Assembly: GCF_002341865.1 (NCBI RefSeq) | Contig: NZ_DDOV01000037.1 | Span: forward strand, 1-8,436 | Length of the DNA stretch: 8,436 bases | From: Clostridium sp. UBA2485 | Lineage (GTDB): Bacteria > Bacillota > Clostridia > Clostridiales > Clostridiaceae | Direction of reading: 5' to 3' | Shown: piece after piece, positions 1-6,124 of the stretch | Numbering within the stretch: the stretch's first letter is position 1 | Layout: every line of letters begins with the position of its first letter | The notes under the pieces: generated by a model | Seen by the model: the letters and a program-made list of their open reading frames with translations, nothing else | The model's database searches: none | Told to the model about the DNA's origin: nothing | Translations under genes and position numbers: made by a program

Positions 1-68
1 GTTAACTCTTACTTAGAAGAAATTTGTAGTGTTATTAAATGTAAAGAAGTCCATGATGAAATAAAAGA
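1..68 (+). repeat. Exact 68-nt direct repeat, copy 1 (partner 1768-1835)
   Basis: Bases 1-68 match 1768-1835 at every position, wobble bases included. The match stops at base 69 (g versus a). The copies are the starts of the two tandem paralogous membrane-protein genes. Farther in, the genes diverge strongly. The repeat may extend to the left of the window. Confidence 0.95.
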
Positions 69-1269
69 GGAGATGAAAAGCCATATTGAAGAATTGTCCT
101 TAGAATATATAGACAATGGATATGAAAAAAATGAAGCTTATAAATTAGCTATAAAAGACATGGGAGATTCAGGAGAAATAGGATTTAAGCTTAATAAGGT
201 ATATGAGAAAAAAATAGAATATAAAACTTTGATTATTGCTATATTATTAAGTTTGTTCGGCCTTAGTTTTACATTTATTTTAAATAATAAATTAAGTAGA
301 TATACTTCTCCAGCAGTAAATCAAATGATATCTTTTATTATAGGAATAGGGGCATTTATAGGTCTCTATTATTTTGATTACAGAAAATTAGAGAAATATT
401 CTTATCATATATTTGGAATTTCTATATTTTTTTCATTTATTCAAGTAGCATTTGGAAATCTAATAAAAGGAAGACCAACTTTTATAGTTGCAAATTTTGA
501 AATATTTACTTTAATAGGATTTTTAATTTCTATTAGTGGGATTATTAAAGGCTTTAATTTTAAAGAAAAAAAGCAAATACTCATTGCTATAGGAATTTTT
601 ATTATAGGAAATTTTTCTTTACTTTACATGAAGAATATAGTTAATAATTTTATTTTTACTGCTACATTTATCATTTTACTTTTTCAGAATAGTGATAATA
701 GATTTATACCTAGCGCCTTTGGGATAGCTACCTTAGGAAGTATTATAGTTCCGATTATAAGTCGTGAATATTTTAGAAAGAGGTTATTCACATTTTTAAA
801 CTATAAAAGTGATCCTTATGGTATGGGATATCAAAACATGGAAATTTCAAAAATATTATCATCTTCTAATATTGTAGGAAAATTCGATACAAGTAAAATA
901 GAATCATTACCTGAGGCCGGTACAGATCTTGTATTTACTTCAATAATATCTGTAATGGGTTGGATAGTAGCTTTAGCTATAATAATATTAGTTTTAACTT
1001 TTATAGTTATATTGTTTAAAAATATTAAGATGATAAAAAATAGATATGGAAAAAATATAATGATAAGTATAACTACAGTCTTTGGGATACAATTTGTCCT
1101 TAATATATTAATGTCAATGAATTTATCTCCAATTTTAATTGTTGCATTGCCTTTTATAGGATATGGTGGCTCATCTATGTTAAGCAGTATGATAATGTTA
1201 GGTTTAATATCCAGTATATATTCAAGAAAAAATCTTAAAAATAGTTTTGATAATGTCATAAGTTCATAG
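1..1269 (+). CDS. HAAS/permease-prefix domain fused to SEDS (FtsW/RodA/SpoVE-like) membrane protein, 5' partial
   Basis: The open frame runs from base 1, so the ATG at 73 is not the true start. The paralog at 1759 begins MDGVNSYLEE and this frame begins VNSYLEE, so only about three codons (full length about 425 aa) lie outside the window. Residues 1-75 form a charged helical domain with E-x3-HIEEL and DMGDSGEIG, typical of the permease-prefix/DUF1700 (HAAS) modules found beside PadR genes. The rest has about ten hydrophobic segments and the SEDS hallmarks: DPYGMGYQ (nt 811-834), LPEAGTD (907-927) and LPFIGYGGSS (ending at 1176). The Asp of LPExxTD, about residue 312, corresponds to the Asp essential in RodA/FtsW peptidoglycan glycosyltransferases. 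Inferred role: lipid II polymerisation or a related envelope function controlled through the N-terminal domain. No class B PBP partner is visible. A PadR gene may lie just upstream. Confidence 0.82.
   Translation, partial: VNSYLEEICSVIKCKEVHDEIKEEMKSHIEELSLEYIDNGYEKNEAYKLAIKDMGDSGEIGFKLNKVYEKKIEYKTLIIAILLSLFGLSFTFILNNKLSRYTSPAVNQMISFIIGIGAFIGLYYFDYRKLEKYSYHIFGISIFFSFIQVAFGNLIKGRPTFIVANFEIFTLIGFLISISGIIKGFNFKEKKQILIAIGIFIIGNFSLLYMKNIVNNFIFTATFIILLFQNSDNRFIPSAFGIATLGSIIVPIISREYFRKRLFTFLNYKSDPYGMGYQNMEISKILSSSNIVGKFDTSKIESLPEAGTDLVFTSIISVMGWIVALAIIILVLTFIVILFKNIKMIKNRYGKNIMISITTVFGIQFVLNILMSMNLSPILIVALPFIGYGGSSMLSSMIMLGLISSIYSRKNLKNSFDNVISS
1207..1241 (+). repeat. Exact 35-nt direct repeat at the paralogs' 3' ends (partner 2974-3008)
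   Basis: Bases 1207-1241 are identical to 2974-3008 and encode the shared ISSIYSRKNLK tail of the two SEDS-like proteins. With the 68-nt identity at the 5' ends, it brackets a strongly diverged middle. This is either strong constraint or gene conversion at the ends. Confidence 0.93.
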
Positions 1270-1371
1270 AACTATTATATTTTCCAAAAAAACAAATAGA
1301 TTTTATAGATTAAAAAATTGTAGTGTTAATTATATATCTTATTAGAATTTCTAGGGTATATATTTTATTAG

Positions 1372-1407
1372 ATACATAGATTTACTATGTATTGTTAATC
1401 TATGTAT
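1372..1407 (+). promoter_or_regulatory. Compound palindromic operator candidate for PadR
   Basis: ATACATAGATT (1372-1382) is a perfect inverted repeat of AATCTATGTAT (1397-1407). Its first eight bases also pair with CTATGTAT at 1385-1392, so one left arm can pair with either of two right arms. The ATGT/ACAT cores resemble the dyads bound by PadR repressors. The block ends one base before the padR Shine-Dalgarno sequence (AGGAGGTGG, 1408-1416), and a -10-like TATATT lies at 1359-1364. A bound repressor would therefore cover the likely transcription start. I see no convincing -35. Autoregulation is inferred. Confidence 0.55.
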
Positions 1408-1420
1408 AGGAGGTGGAACT

Positions 1421-1759
1421 ATGAAAATTAGTAAAGAATTATTAAAAGGAAGTACAGTAATTTTAATTTTAAGTCTTTTAAAAGAAAAGCCCATGTATGG
1501 CTATGAGATGATTAAAAAAATTGAAGAAAAGTCCAGTGGAATTTTTACTTTTAAAGAAGGTACCTTATATCCTATACTCCATAGTTTAGAGGGGGAAAAT
1601 GCAGTTGAAGCTTATTGGGTTGAAAGTGATGAGGGAAGAAAAAGAAAATATTATAAGATTACTAAAAGTGGCATTAAACTTTTAAAAGAAAAAGAAGTGG
1701 AGTGGAAAACTTTTAAAGGAGCAGTTGACAATCTTTTATACCAGGGGGTGTTGATGTAA
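1421..1759 (+). CDS. PadR family transcriptional regulator
   Basis: This 112-aa winged-helix protein has the short length usual for single-domain PadR regulators. Visible family motifs are LKEKPMYGYEMIKKIE (20-35), the recognition-helix segment EGTLYPILHSLE (46-57) and the wing GRKRKYYKIT (72-81), followed by a C-terminal dimerisation helix with KEVEWKTF. The start is set by AGGAGGTGG four bases upstream. Its stop shares one base with the ATG of the next gene (TAATG), so the two are probably translationally coupled. PadR proteins commonly repress their own operon and an adjacent membrane-protein gene, and the palindromes at 1372-1407 fit this. The ligand or signal is unknown; the HAAS domain of the partner is the likely link. 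Confidence 0.93.
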   Translation: MKISKELLKGSTVILILSLLKEKPMYGYEMIKKIEEKSSGIFTFKEGTLYPILHSLEGENAVEAYWVESDEGRKRKYYKITKSGIKLLKEKEVEWKTFKGAVDNLLYQGVLM

Positions 1760-3033
1760 TGGATGGAGTTAACTCTTACTTAGAAGAAATTTGTAGTGTT
1801 ATTAAATGTAAAGAAGTCCATGATGAAATAAAAGAAGAAATAAGAAATCATATTGAGGAATTAGCCTTAGAATATGTAGATAATGGATATACTTCAGATG
1901 AAGCTTATAAATTAGCTATAAGAGATATGGGAGATTCAGGAGAAATAGGTTTTAAGCTTAATAAAGTATATGAGAAAAGAATAGAGTATAAAACTTTGAT
2001 TATAGGAATCTTATTATCATTGTTCGGTATAGTAGTTAATTTTTTAATAACTAGCAATTTAATGCAGAGATATGAGAATCAAACCGTTAAAAGTATATTT
2101 TGTTTTCTACTAGGAATAGGAGTGTTTTTAGGCATATATTATTTTGATTATAGAAAGCTAGAAAAGTATTCATATCATATTTATGGAATATCAACTGTAG
2201 TAGGATTACTTTCTTATATATCAAAAAGTGGAATGTCAATAGTTAGAGATGAAATTATGTTAGGATCATTAATCATGCTTCTTTATTTAATTTCAATAAG
2301 TGGAATTATAAATAATATGGACTTTAAATATAAAAATAATATATTTAGGCTTATTGGGATGTTTATTTTATCTAATTATATTTTATTTTTAGAAATGAAT
2401 AAGATATATGCTGTAATATTTACTTTTGTATTTATAGTGTTAACAATTAAAAATTGTAAAAATAAAAAAATACCAATAATTTTTACTTTTTCATCAGTTT
2501 TAGGAGGTTTATTTTATTGTTTTATGAATCCCTATCGTTTAGCAAGACTAACAAGTTTTATAGATTTTAGAGACATTAATAAGGGTGCAGCTTACATAAA
2601 TAATATAATATTTAAAATTATGGATTCTTCTCAATTTATAGGAAGAACATTAAATCAAGATATAATCAATATGATATCTTTTGATGCGAATGACATTACA
2701 TTTACTCTAATATTATGTTATTTTGGATGGGCTGCTGCACTTTTTATAATAGTATTATCTATTATTTTTATAATATCTTTATTTAGAAATATAAAATTAA
2801 TAAAAAATAATTACGGAAAAAATATAATTTTAGGAATTACAATCTCTTTTCTTATTCAGTTTACAATTAGTATTATGATGTGCCTTAATCTTGCACCAAT
2901 AATTGGAGTTGTATTGCCTTTCATTGGATATAGAGTCACATCAATGATTACTAATATGGCTATGTTAGGGCTCATATCCAGTATATATTCAAGAAAAAAT
3001 CTTAAAAAAAGCTTTAAAAAGATAAGTTTATAA
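1759..3033 (+). CDS. HAAS/permease-prefix domain fused to a degenerate SEDS-like membrane protein
   Basis: This 424-aa paralog aligns with the gene at 1-1269 without net gaps: both have Asp312 and Gly390 at the same positions. AGGGGGTG at 1743-1750 precedes the ATG, which overlaps the padR stop by one base. Residues 1-75 are the permease-prefix/HAAS helical domain and residues 78-410 contain about ten membrane segments. The SEDS signatures have decayed. The DPxGxGYQ region reads NKGAAYIN at 274-281. LPEAGTD is replaced by ISFDAND, keeping only Asp312. GYGGSS has become GYRVTS (390-395). The frame is intact, so this is not a pseudogene by lesion. I infer a non-catalytic or altered-specificity partner of the first copy, or a membrane sensor for PadR. 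Confidence 0.85.
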   Translation: MDGVNSYLEEICSVIKCKEVHDEIKEEIRNHIEELALEYVDNGYTSDEAYKLAIRDMGDSGEIGFKLNKVYEKRIEYKTLIIGILLSLFGIVVNFLITSNLMQRYENQTVKSIFCFLLGIGVFLGIYYFDYRKLEKYSYHIYGISTVVGLLSYISKSGMSIVRDEIMLGSLIMLLYLISISGIINNMDFKYKNNIFRLIGMFILSNYILFLEMNKIYAVIFTFVFIVLTIKNCKNKKIPIIFTFSSVLGGLFYCFMNPYRLARLTSFIDFRDINKGAAYINNIIFKIMDSSQFIGRTLNQDIINMISFDANDITFTLILCYFGWAAALFIIVLSIIFIISLFRNIKLIKNNYGKNIILGITISFLIQFTISIMMCLNLAPIIGVVLPFIGYRVTSMITNMAMLGLISSIYSRKNLKKSFKKISL

Positions 3034-3053
3034 ACTTATTTTTTTAAGGCTTT
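3008..3053 (+). terminator. Long palindromic terminator overlapping the stop codon
   Basis: Bases 3008-3030 pair with 3031-3053 over 23 bp with only two G-U pairs. The core is the perfect 18-bp palindrome at 3022-3039, followed by a T-run at 3040-3045. The stop codon of the padR operon (3031-3033) sits at its centre. The stem is nearly all A-U, so its efficiency may be modest; a second terminator lies at 3175. Confidence 0.65.
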
Positions 3054-3143
3054 GAGACTAAAAAAGTTCTATTTTTTAAAGTTTTCAATGTTATAAATTG
3101 CTATATAGGTTATTGTATATTCAAGATTACTTATAGAATCAAA

Positions 3144-3171
3144 TTGAAATATTGACTTAAAATGGTATGAT
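3144..3171 (+). promoter_or_regulatory. Possible extended -10 promoter facing a terminator
   Basis: TTGAAA (3144-3149), a 16-nt spacer and TATGAT (3166-3171) preceded by TG resemble an extended -10 sigma-A promoter. Transcription would start near 3178, inside the terminator stem at 3175-3210, so the site may yield only a very short RNA or be fortuitous. Confidence 0.3.
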
Positions 3172-3174
3172 ATT

Positions 3175-3210
3175 AATTAGAGAAGGAACAAAATCTTCTC
3201 TAATTTTTTT
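3175..3210 (+). terminator. Rho-independent terminator
   Basis: AATTAGAGAAG (3175-3185) pairs perfectly with CTTCTCTAATT (3195-3205) around a 9-nt loop and runs into a T-tract ending at 3210. It insulates the padR operon from the gene at 3310. Confidence 0.85.
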
Positions 3211-3235
3211 AATAATATTTTGAAAATTCATAAAT

Positions 3236-3264
3236 TTTACAACTGATGGCTATATTATTATAAT
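3236..3264 (+). promoter_or_regulatory. Sigma-A-type promoter for the 3310 gene
   Basis: TTTACA (3236-3241), a 17-nt spacer and TATAAT (3259-3264) form a near-consensus promoter. Transcription would start near 3271 and give a leader of about 40 nt before the ATG at 3310. It lies just downstream of a terminator, which supports an independent transcription unit. Confidence 0.7.
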
Positions 3265-3309
3265 TAGATAAGGTTTATATTACATAGGACATAGTTTAGG
3301 AGGAAGAAT

Positions 3310-4251
3310 ATGGGTTTTAAAAACAAAGAAACAAGGAGGAAATATAAGTTATCTACTATTTTTGCAATTATAGCCGTTATATTTCTTATAATTGGTGGAA
3401 AACTTTACGCAACAGAGTCTGTATTTGTAAGAAAATTAAACGATTTTAAAAAGTATTTCACTGTAAATAATCAAGTAGAAGCACACAAGATTTATGACGA
3501 AACAAAAAAAGAAAAGCACAAAGAAAAAATAGATACATATTTATTAGATCAGTTAGAGGCTTTAAAATTTAGTTTAGAAAATAACACTATTGAAAATGAA
3601 AAAGCAGAAGAGTCTATAGTTAATTTTAAATATTATGGAGATAAATCGAAAAAAATTAAAATAGAATATGATAAGATGCTTAATTATATACAAGATGATA
3701 AGCATTATAAAAATGGAATAAAATATTTTGAAGAGAAAGAGTTTATTAAGGCAAAGGAAGAGTTTGCTCTAGTTAGGGAAAGTTATAAGTTCTATGAGCA
3801 GGCACAGGATACATTAAAAGTCATACCTGAAAGAGCTAAAGAGTTTGCGTTAAAGAAATTGGATAGCTTTATTAAAGATGGCGATTTCCAAAAGGCATTA
3901 TCAAAAATTGATGAAGCTTTACAGTTAAATAATAATGATAAAGATTTATTGGCAGAAAAAGACAAAATACAAAAGGAAAAAGTAGAGTATTTAAAAAATA
4001 CAAAAGAAGTAAAGGCTGCTCTTGAGAAAATTAATAAACTACAATGGCTTAAAGATATAAAAAATGTATATGTAGAAGAGATTACTTATAATAATGAACC
4101 ATATTATAAAGTAATAGAAAAAGACAACAAAGGAAATAATCTATGGCAATATGACCTATATGTTCACAGTAAAAAAGATGAAGTATTATTAATAAAGGGA
4201 AAAGAAGTTAAAAATCTTAACAAATTTTTAGAAGAAAATAAAGAATCTTAA
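3310..4251 (+). CDS. Single-span membrane-anchored protein with TPR-like helical repeats, function unknown
   Basis: I do not recognise a named family for this 313-aa protein. Residues 1-13 are basic, 14-34 form one hydrophobic helix, and the remainder is hydrophilic and Lys/Glu-rich. A basic N-terminus before one long helix suggests an N-in anchor with the body outside the membrane. The helix lacks a lipobox Cys, so it is not a lipoprotein. Helical pairs at about 132-170 (HYKNGIKYFEEKEFIKAKEEF) and 178-222 (GDFQKALSKIDEALQLNNND) look like degenerate TPRs. The C-terminal 250-300 appears beta-rich. AGGAGG at 3298-3303 sits six bases before the ATG. It is monocistronic between a promoter and a strong terminator. 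A scaffold or protein-binding envelope role is inference only. Confidence 0.85.
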   Translation: MGFKNKETRRKYKLSTIFAIIAVIFLIIGGKLYATESVFVRKLNDFKKYFTVNNQVEAHKIYDETKKEKHKEKIDTYLLDQLEALKFSLENNTIENEKAEESIVNFKYYGDKSKKIKIEYDKMLNYIQDDKHYKNGIKYFEEKEFIKAKEEFALVRESYKFYEQAQDTLKVIPERAKEFALKKLDSFIKDGDFQKALSKIDEALQLNNNDKDLLAEKDKIQKEKVEYLKNTKEVKAALEKINKLQWLKDIKNVYVEEITYNNEPYYKVIEKDNKGNNLWQYDLYVHSKKDEVLLIKGKEVKNLNKFLEENKES

Positions 4252-4267
4252 ACTTGTGGATTTTAAA

Positions 4268-4295
4268 TTTACGTAATAATTTGTTTTAATATAAT
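4268..4295 (+). promoter_or_regulatory. Weak promoter candidate upstream of a strong terminator
   Basis: TTTACG (4268-4273), 16 nt, then TATAAT (4290-4295). Transcription from about 4302 to the terminator at 4356-4402 would give an RNA of about 100 nt with no ORF. AT-rich sequence produces such matches by chance, and the stretch may simply be 3' UTR of the preceding gene. Confidence 0.25.
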
Positions 4296-4355
4296 AATTA
4301 TAGATATAAAGTTGAATTAGGTATTTAGAAAAGAAAATTTTATATACTGATTTAT

Positions 4356-4402
4356 AAAGAATCTTTTAAGATGAGAAACCATTATCTTAAAAGATTCTTT
4401 TT
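4356..4402 (+). terminator. Strong rho-independent terminator
   Basis: AAAGAATCTTTTAAGAT (4356-4372) pairs perfectly over 17 bp with 4384-4400 around an 11-nt loop, and a T-run continues to 4402. It ends the transcript of the 3310 gene, leaving a 3' UTR of about 105 nt. Confidence 0.9.
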
Positions 4403-4430
4403 CTTATATTAATTTTTGTTAATATAAGAA
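4401..4430 (+). repeat. 12-bp perfect inverted repeat directly after the terminator
   Basis: TTCTTATATTAA (4401-4412) and TTAATATAAGAA (4419-4430) form a perfect hairpin with a 6-nt loop, starting inside the terminator's T-run. On the minus strand it is not followed by a clear T-run. Function unknown; possibly transcript-end protection. Confidence 0.7.
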
Positions 4431-4665
4431 GTTCTAAAATAGGAGGGTTATATAAACTTAAACTGATTTGAGGGGATTAGAACTTAAAATAAATTATTAA
4501 AAGGATTTGGCACGTAATGCATAAAATAAAAATATAATTAGGAGAGAACTTCTAAATATTAAATAATTATTCTAGCAATTTTTCAGCTGATTTAATAAGA
4601 TTACACTCAATTGTAGCACCACTATTGTTTAATTTATATATTAAAAACAAGAGGGGATATATTTT
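4431..4665. other. Gene-free stretch with small palindromes and a degenerate sigma-54-like site
   Basis: I find no coding frame with a start and a ribosome binding site here. AGAAGTTCT (4427-4435) is inverted as AGAACTTCT at 4545-4553, and AAGTTCTAA (4429-4437) is inverted as TTAGAACTT at 4477-4485. TTGGCACG (4507-4514) followed by TGCA (4518-4521) resembles a sigma-54 promoter with two spacer bases missing. Unused Shine-Dalgarno-like AGGAGGG (4441-4447) and AGGAGAG (near 4540) suggest decayed genes. GAGGGG at 4651-4656 is the ribosome binding site of the broken hydratase. Confidence 0.5.
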
Positions 4666-5081
4666 ATAAAAGGTAAAACCATTGAGGAAATTAATTTAGG
4701 AGATAAAGCCTCTTTTGAAAAAACTATAAGTGAAAGTGATGTTTATTTATTTGCAGGAATTACTGAGACTTAAATCCTGCTCATATTAATGAAGAAGCTT
4801 CTTCTAAAACTATGTTTAAGAGCAGAATTGTTCATGGAATTTTAGTTTCAGGACTTATTTCGACAGTATTAGGAATGTATTTACCAGGACCGGAAACTAT
4901 ATATTTAGCACAGAATTTAAAATTTTTAGTTCCTATGAAGATTGGAAATACAGTAAAAGCTGAAGTAGAAGTTATAGAAATTAATAGAGAAAAAAATAGA
5001 GTAAAACTTAAAACTACTGTGGTAAATGAAGAAGGAAAGATTGTTATCGACGGTGTGGCAACAGTTATGCCGCCAAAATAA
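4666..5081 (+). pseudogene. phaJ: Broken (R)-specific enoyl-CoA hydratase (MaoC/PhaJ family)
   Basis: Members hydrate trans-2-enoyl-CoA to (R)-3-hydroxyacyl-CoA. The frame from 4666 reads KGKTIEEINLGDKASF, then SDVYLFAGIT, and stops at 4771. The downstream frame carries NPAHINEEA, RIVHGILVSGLISTVLG, LPGPETIYLAQNLKF and a VIDGVATVMPPK ending, all typical of PhaJ-like hotdog hydratases. Adding one G at about 4765 makes ITGDLNPAH and restores the catalytic Asp-x4-His motif (nt 4767-4784) in a frame of about 138 aa, the usual length. The expected start, nine bases after GAGGGG, is ATA instead of ATG, and no other in-frame start lies between the upstream stop (4642) and the frameshift. Two independent lesions argue for a pseudogene over a sequencing error. 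The ATG at 4812 is internal and lacks the catalytic motif. Confidence 0.88.
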
Positions 5082-5086
5082 ATTTG

Positions 5087-5110
5087 AGTATTGCTAATAT
5101 TAGCAGTGCT
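5087..5110 (+). terminator. Hairpin after the hydratase pseudogene
   Basis: AGTATTGCTAAT pairs with ATTAGCAGTGCT over 12 bp with two G-U pairs, centred on the perfect palindrome TGCTAATATTAGCA. It starts six bases after the stop. The U-tail is poor (TTAAATT), so it is a weak terminator or a 3'-end stabiliser. The sequence from here to 5238 holds no gene and no promoter that I trust. Confidence 0.45.
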
Positions 5111-5249
5111 TAAATTATCTATAAATAAGTATGCTTAATTAAAAATACAATATATAAAGGAATTTATATTTAAAATGATTAATAATTAAGAAGGAGTTAA
5201 TAGAAGAAAAATAGAAATTATTTATAGAATAGAAAACTAGGAGGAAAAT

Positions 5250-6065
5250 ATGCCGAAATTAAATATTGAAGACTATAATATTCATTACGAAAGCTACGGA
5301 AGTGGAGAGCCAATTATATTTTTATCTGGGATAATGATGAGTACAATAAGCTGGCACCCATTTAGAAAAAGTTTTAATGATTACAATTTAATATTAATTG
5401 ATTTGATAGATCAAGGACAATCTTCTAGCGCTAACTTTCAATATGATCAAAATCTTCAAGTAGAAATACTGTATAAATTTATTGAAAAATTAAATATAGA
5501 CAAATGTCATATTATGGGCATATCCTACGGTGGAGAAGTAGCATTGCAATTTGCACTAAAATATCCTCATAAGCTAAAGTCGGTGATATTGTCTAATACA
5601 ACCTGTCATAATAGCAATATAATGAAAGATATAAAAGAACTATGGGATTTTGCAGCGAGCACTTATGATGGAAGAATACTTTTTAAAGCTACAATGCCTT
5701 ATATATATTCACATAAGTTTTATGAGGAAAATATACAATGGATTAAGAAAAAGGAAGAAGCATTTTCAATGGGGCTTACTAAACAGTGGTACGACTCTTT
5801 TAAAATGCTAATTAAGAGTGGAGCAGATTTAAATCTTGTAGAAGAAATAAAAAATATAAGTTTACCTACTATGATAATAGGTAGTGAATATGATATTTTA
5901 ACACCTATAAATTATCAAAAATTAATAAAAGAAAGAATCAAAAATTCTAGGATGATTGTAATTGAAGAAGCAGGCCATGCAGTTATCTATGAAAAACCTG
6001 TAGAATTTATAGCTGCAATAAAAGGTTTTTTACAAACTTATAATCAAAAGATAAAAATACTTTAA
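5250..6065 (+). CDS. Alpha/beta hydrolase fold protein
   Basis: This 271-aa protein has the length of a single-domain alpha/beta hydrolase. The nucleophile elbow is GISYGG (90-95) with Ser92. The acid is probably Asp215 in GSEYDILTP and the base His243 in AGHAVIYEKP, so the triad is complete. DLIDQGQSS (51-59) matches the usual D-x-x-G-x-G-x-S strand region. The oxyanion-hole HG seen in many relatives is SG here (Ser26-Gly27). Residues 130-190 form a helical cap. There is no signal peptide or membrane segment, so it is probably cytosolic. AGGAGG at 5239-5244 sits five bases before the ATG. The substrate cannot be read from sequence; esterase, lactonase or C-C hydrolase are all possible. It is about 60 bases upstream of the phosphodiesterase and could be co-transcribed. 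Confidence 0.92.
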   Translation: MPKLNIEDYNIHYESYGSGEPIIFLSGIMMSTISWHPFRKSFNDYNLILIDLIDQGQSSSANFQYDQNLQVEILYKFIEKLNIDKCHIMGISYGGEVALQFALKYPHKLKSVILSNTTCHNSNIMKDIKELWDFAASTYDGRILFKATMPYIYSHKFYEENIQWIKKKEEAFSMGLTKQWYDSFKMLIKSGADLNLVEEIKNISLPTMIIGSEYDILTPINYQKLIKERIKNSRMIVIEEAGHAVIYEKPVEFIAAIKGFLQTYNQKIKIL

Positions 6066-6124
6066 TAATAGATTTTATTATATTATAGTTATAATATATA
6101 AAATTAGAAAAAGGTGATGTATTA

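Noticed and set aside
831..1259. 142-aa open frame on the minus strand inside the first SEDS-like gene
   Set aside because: It lies antisense to a gene with clear SEDS motifs, has no ribosome binding site and encodes a low-complexity Ile-rich product typical of an antisense shadow.
4567..4699. Minus-strand open stretch ending in NSGATIECNLIKSAEKLLE
   Set aside because: The C-terminus looks protein-like, but there is no ATG or ribosome binding site and it overlaps the hydratase pseudogene start; it could be a remnant, but I cannot support it.
4765..4775. Programmed -1 frameshifting in the hydratase
   Set aside because: There is no slippery heptamer or downstream structure, and a single missing G restores the conserved GDLNPAH exactly; the start codon is also lost.
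4812..5081. 89-aa ORF starting at the ATG at 4812
   Set aside because: The Met is inside the hydratase domain, lacks its own Shine-Dalgarno sequence, and the family sequence continues upstream in both frames.
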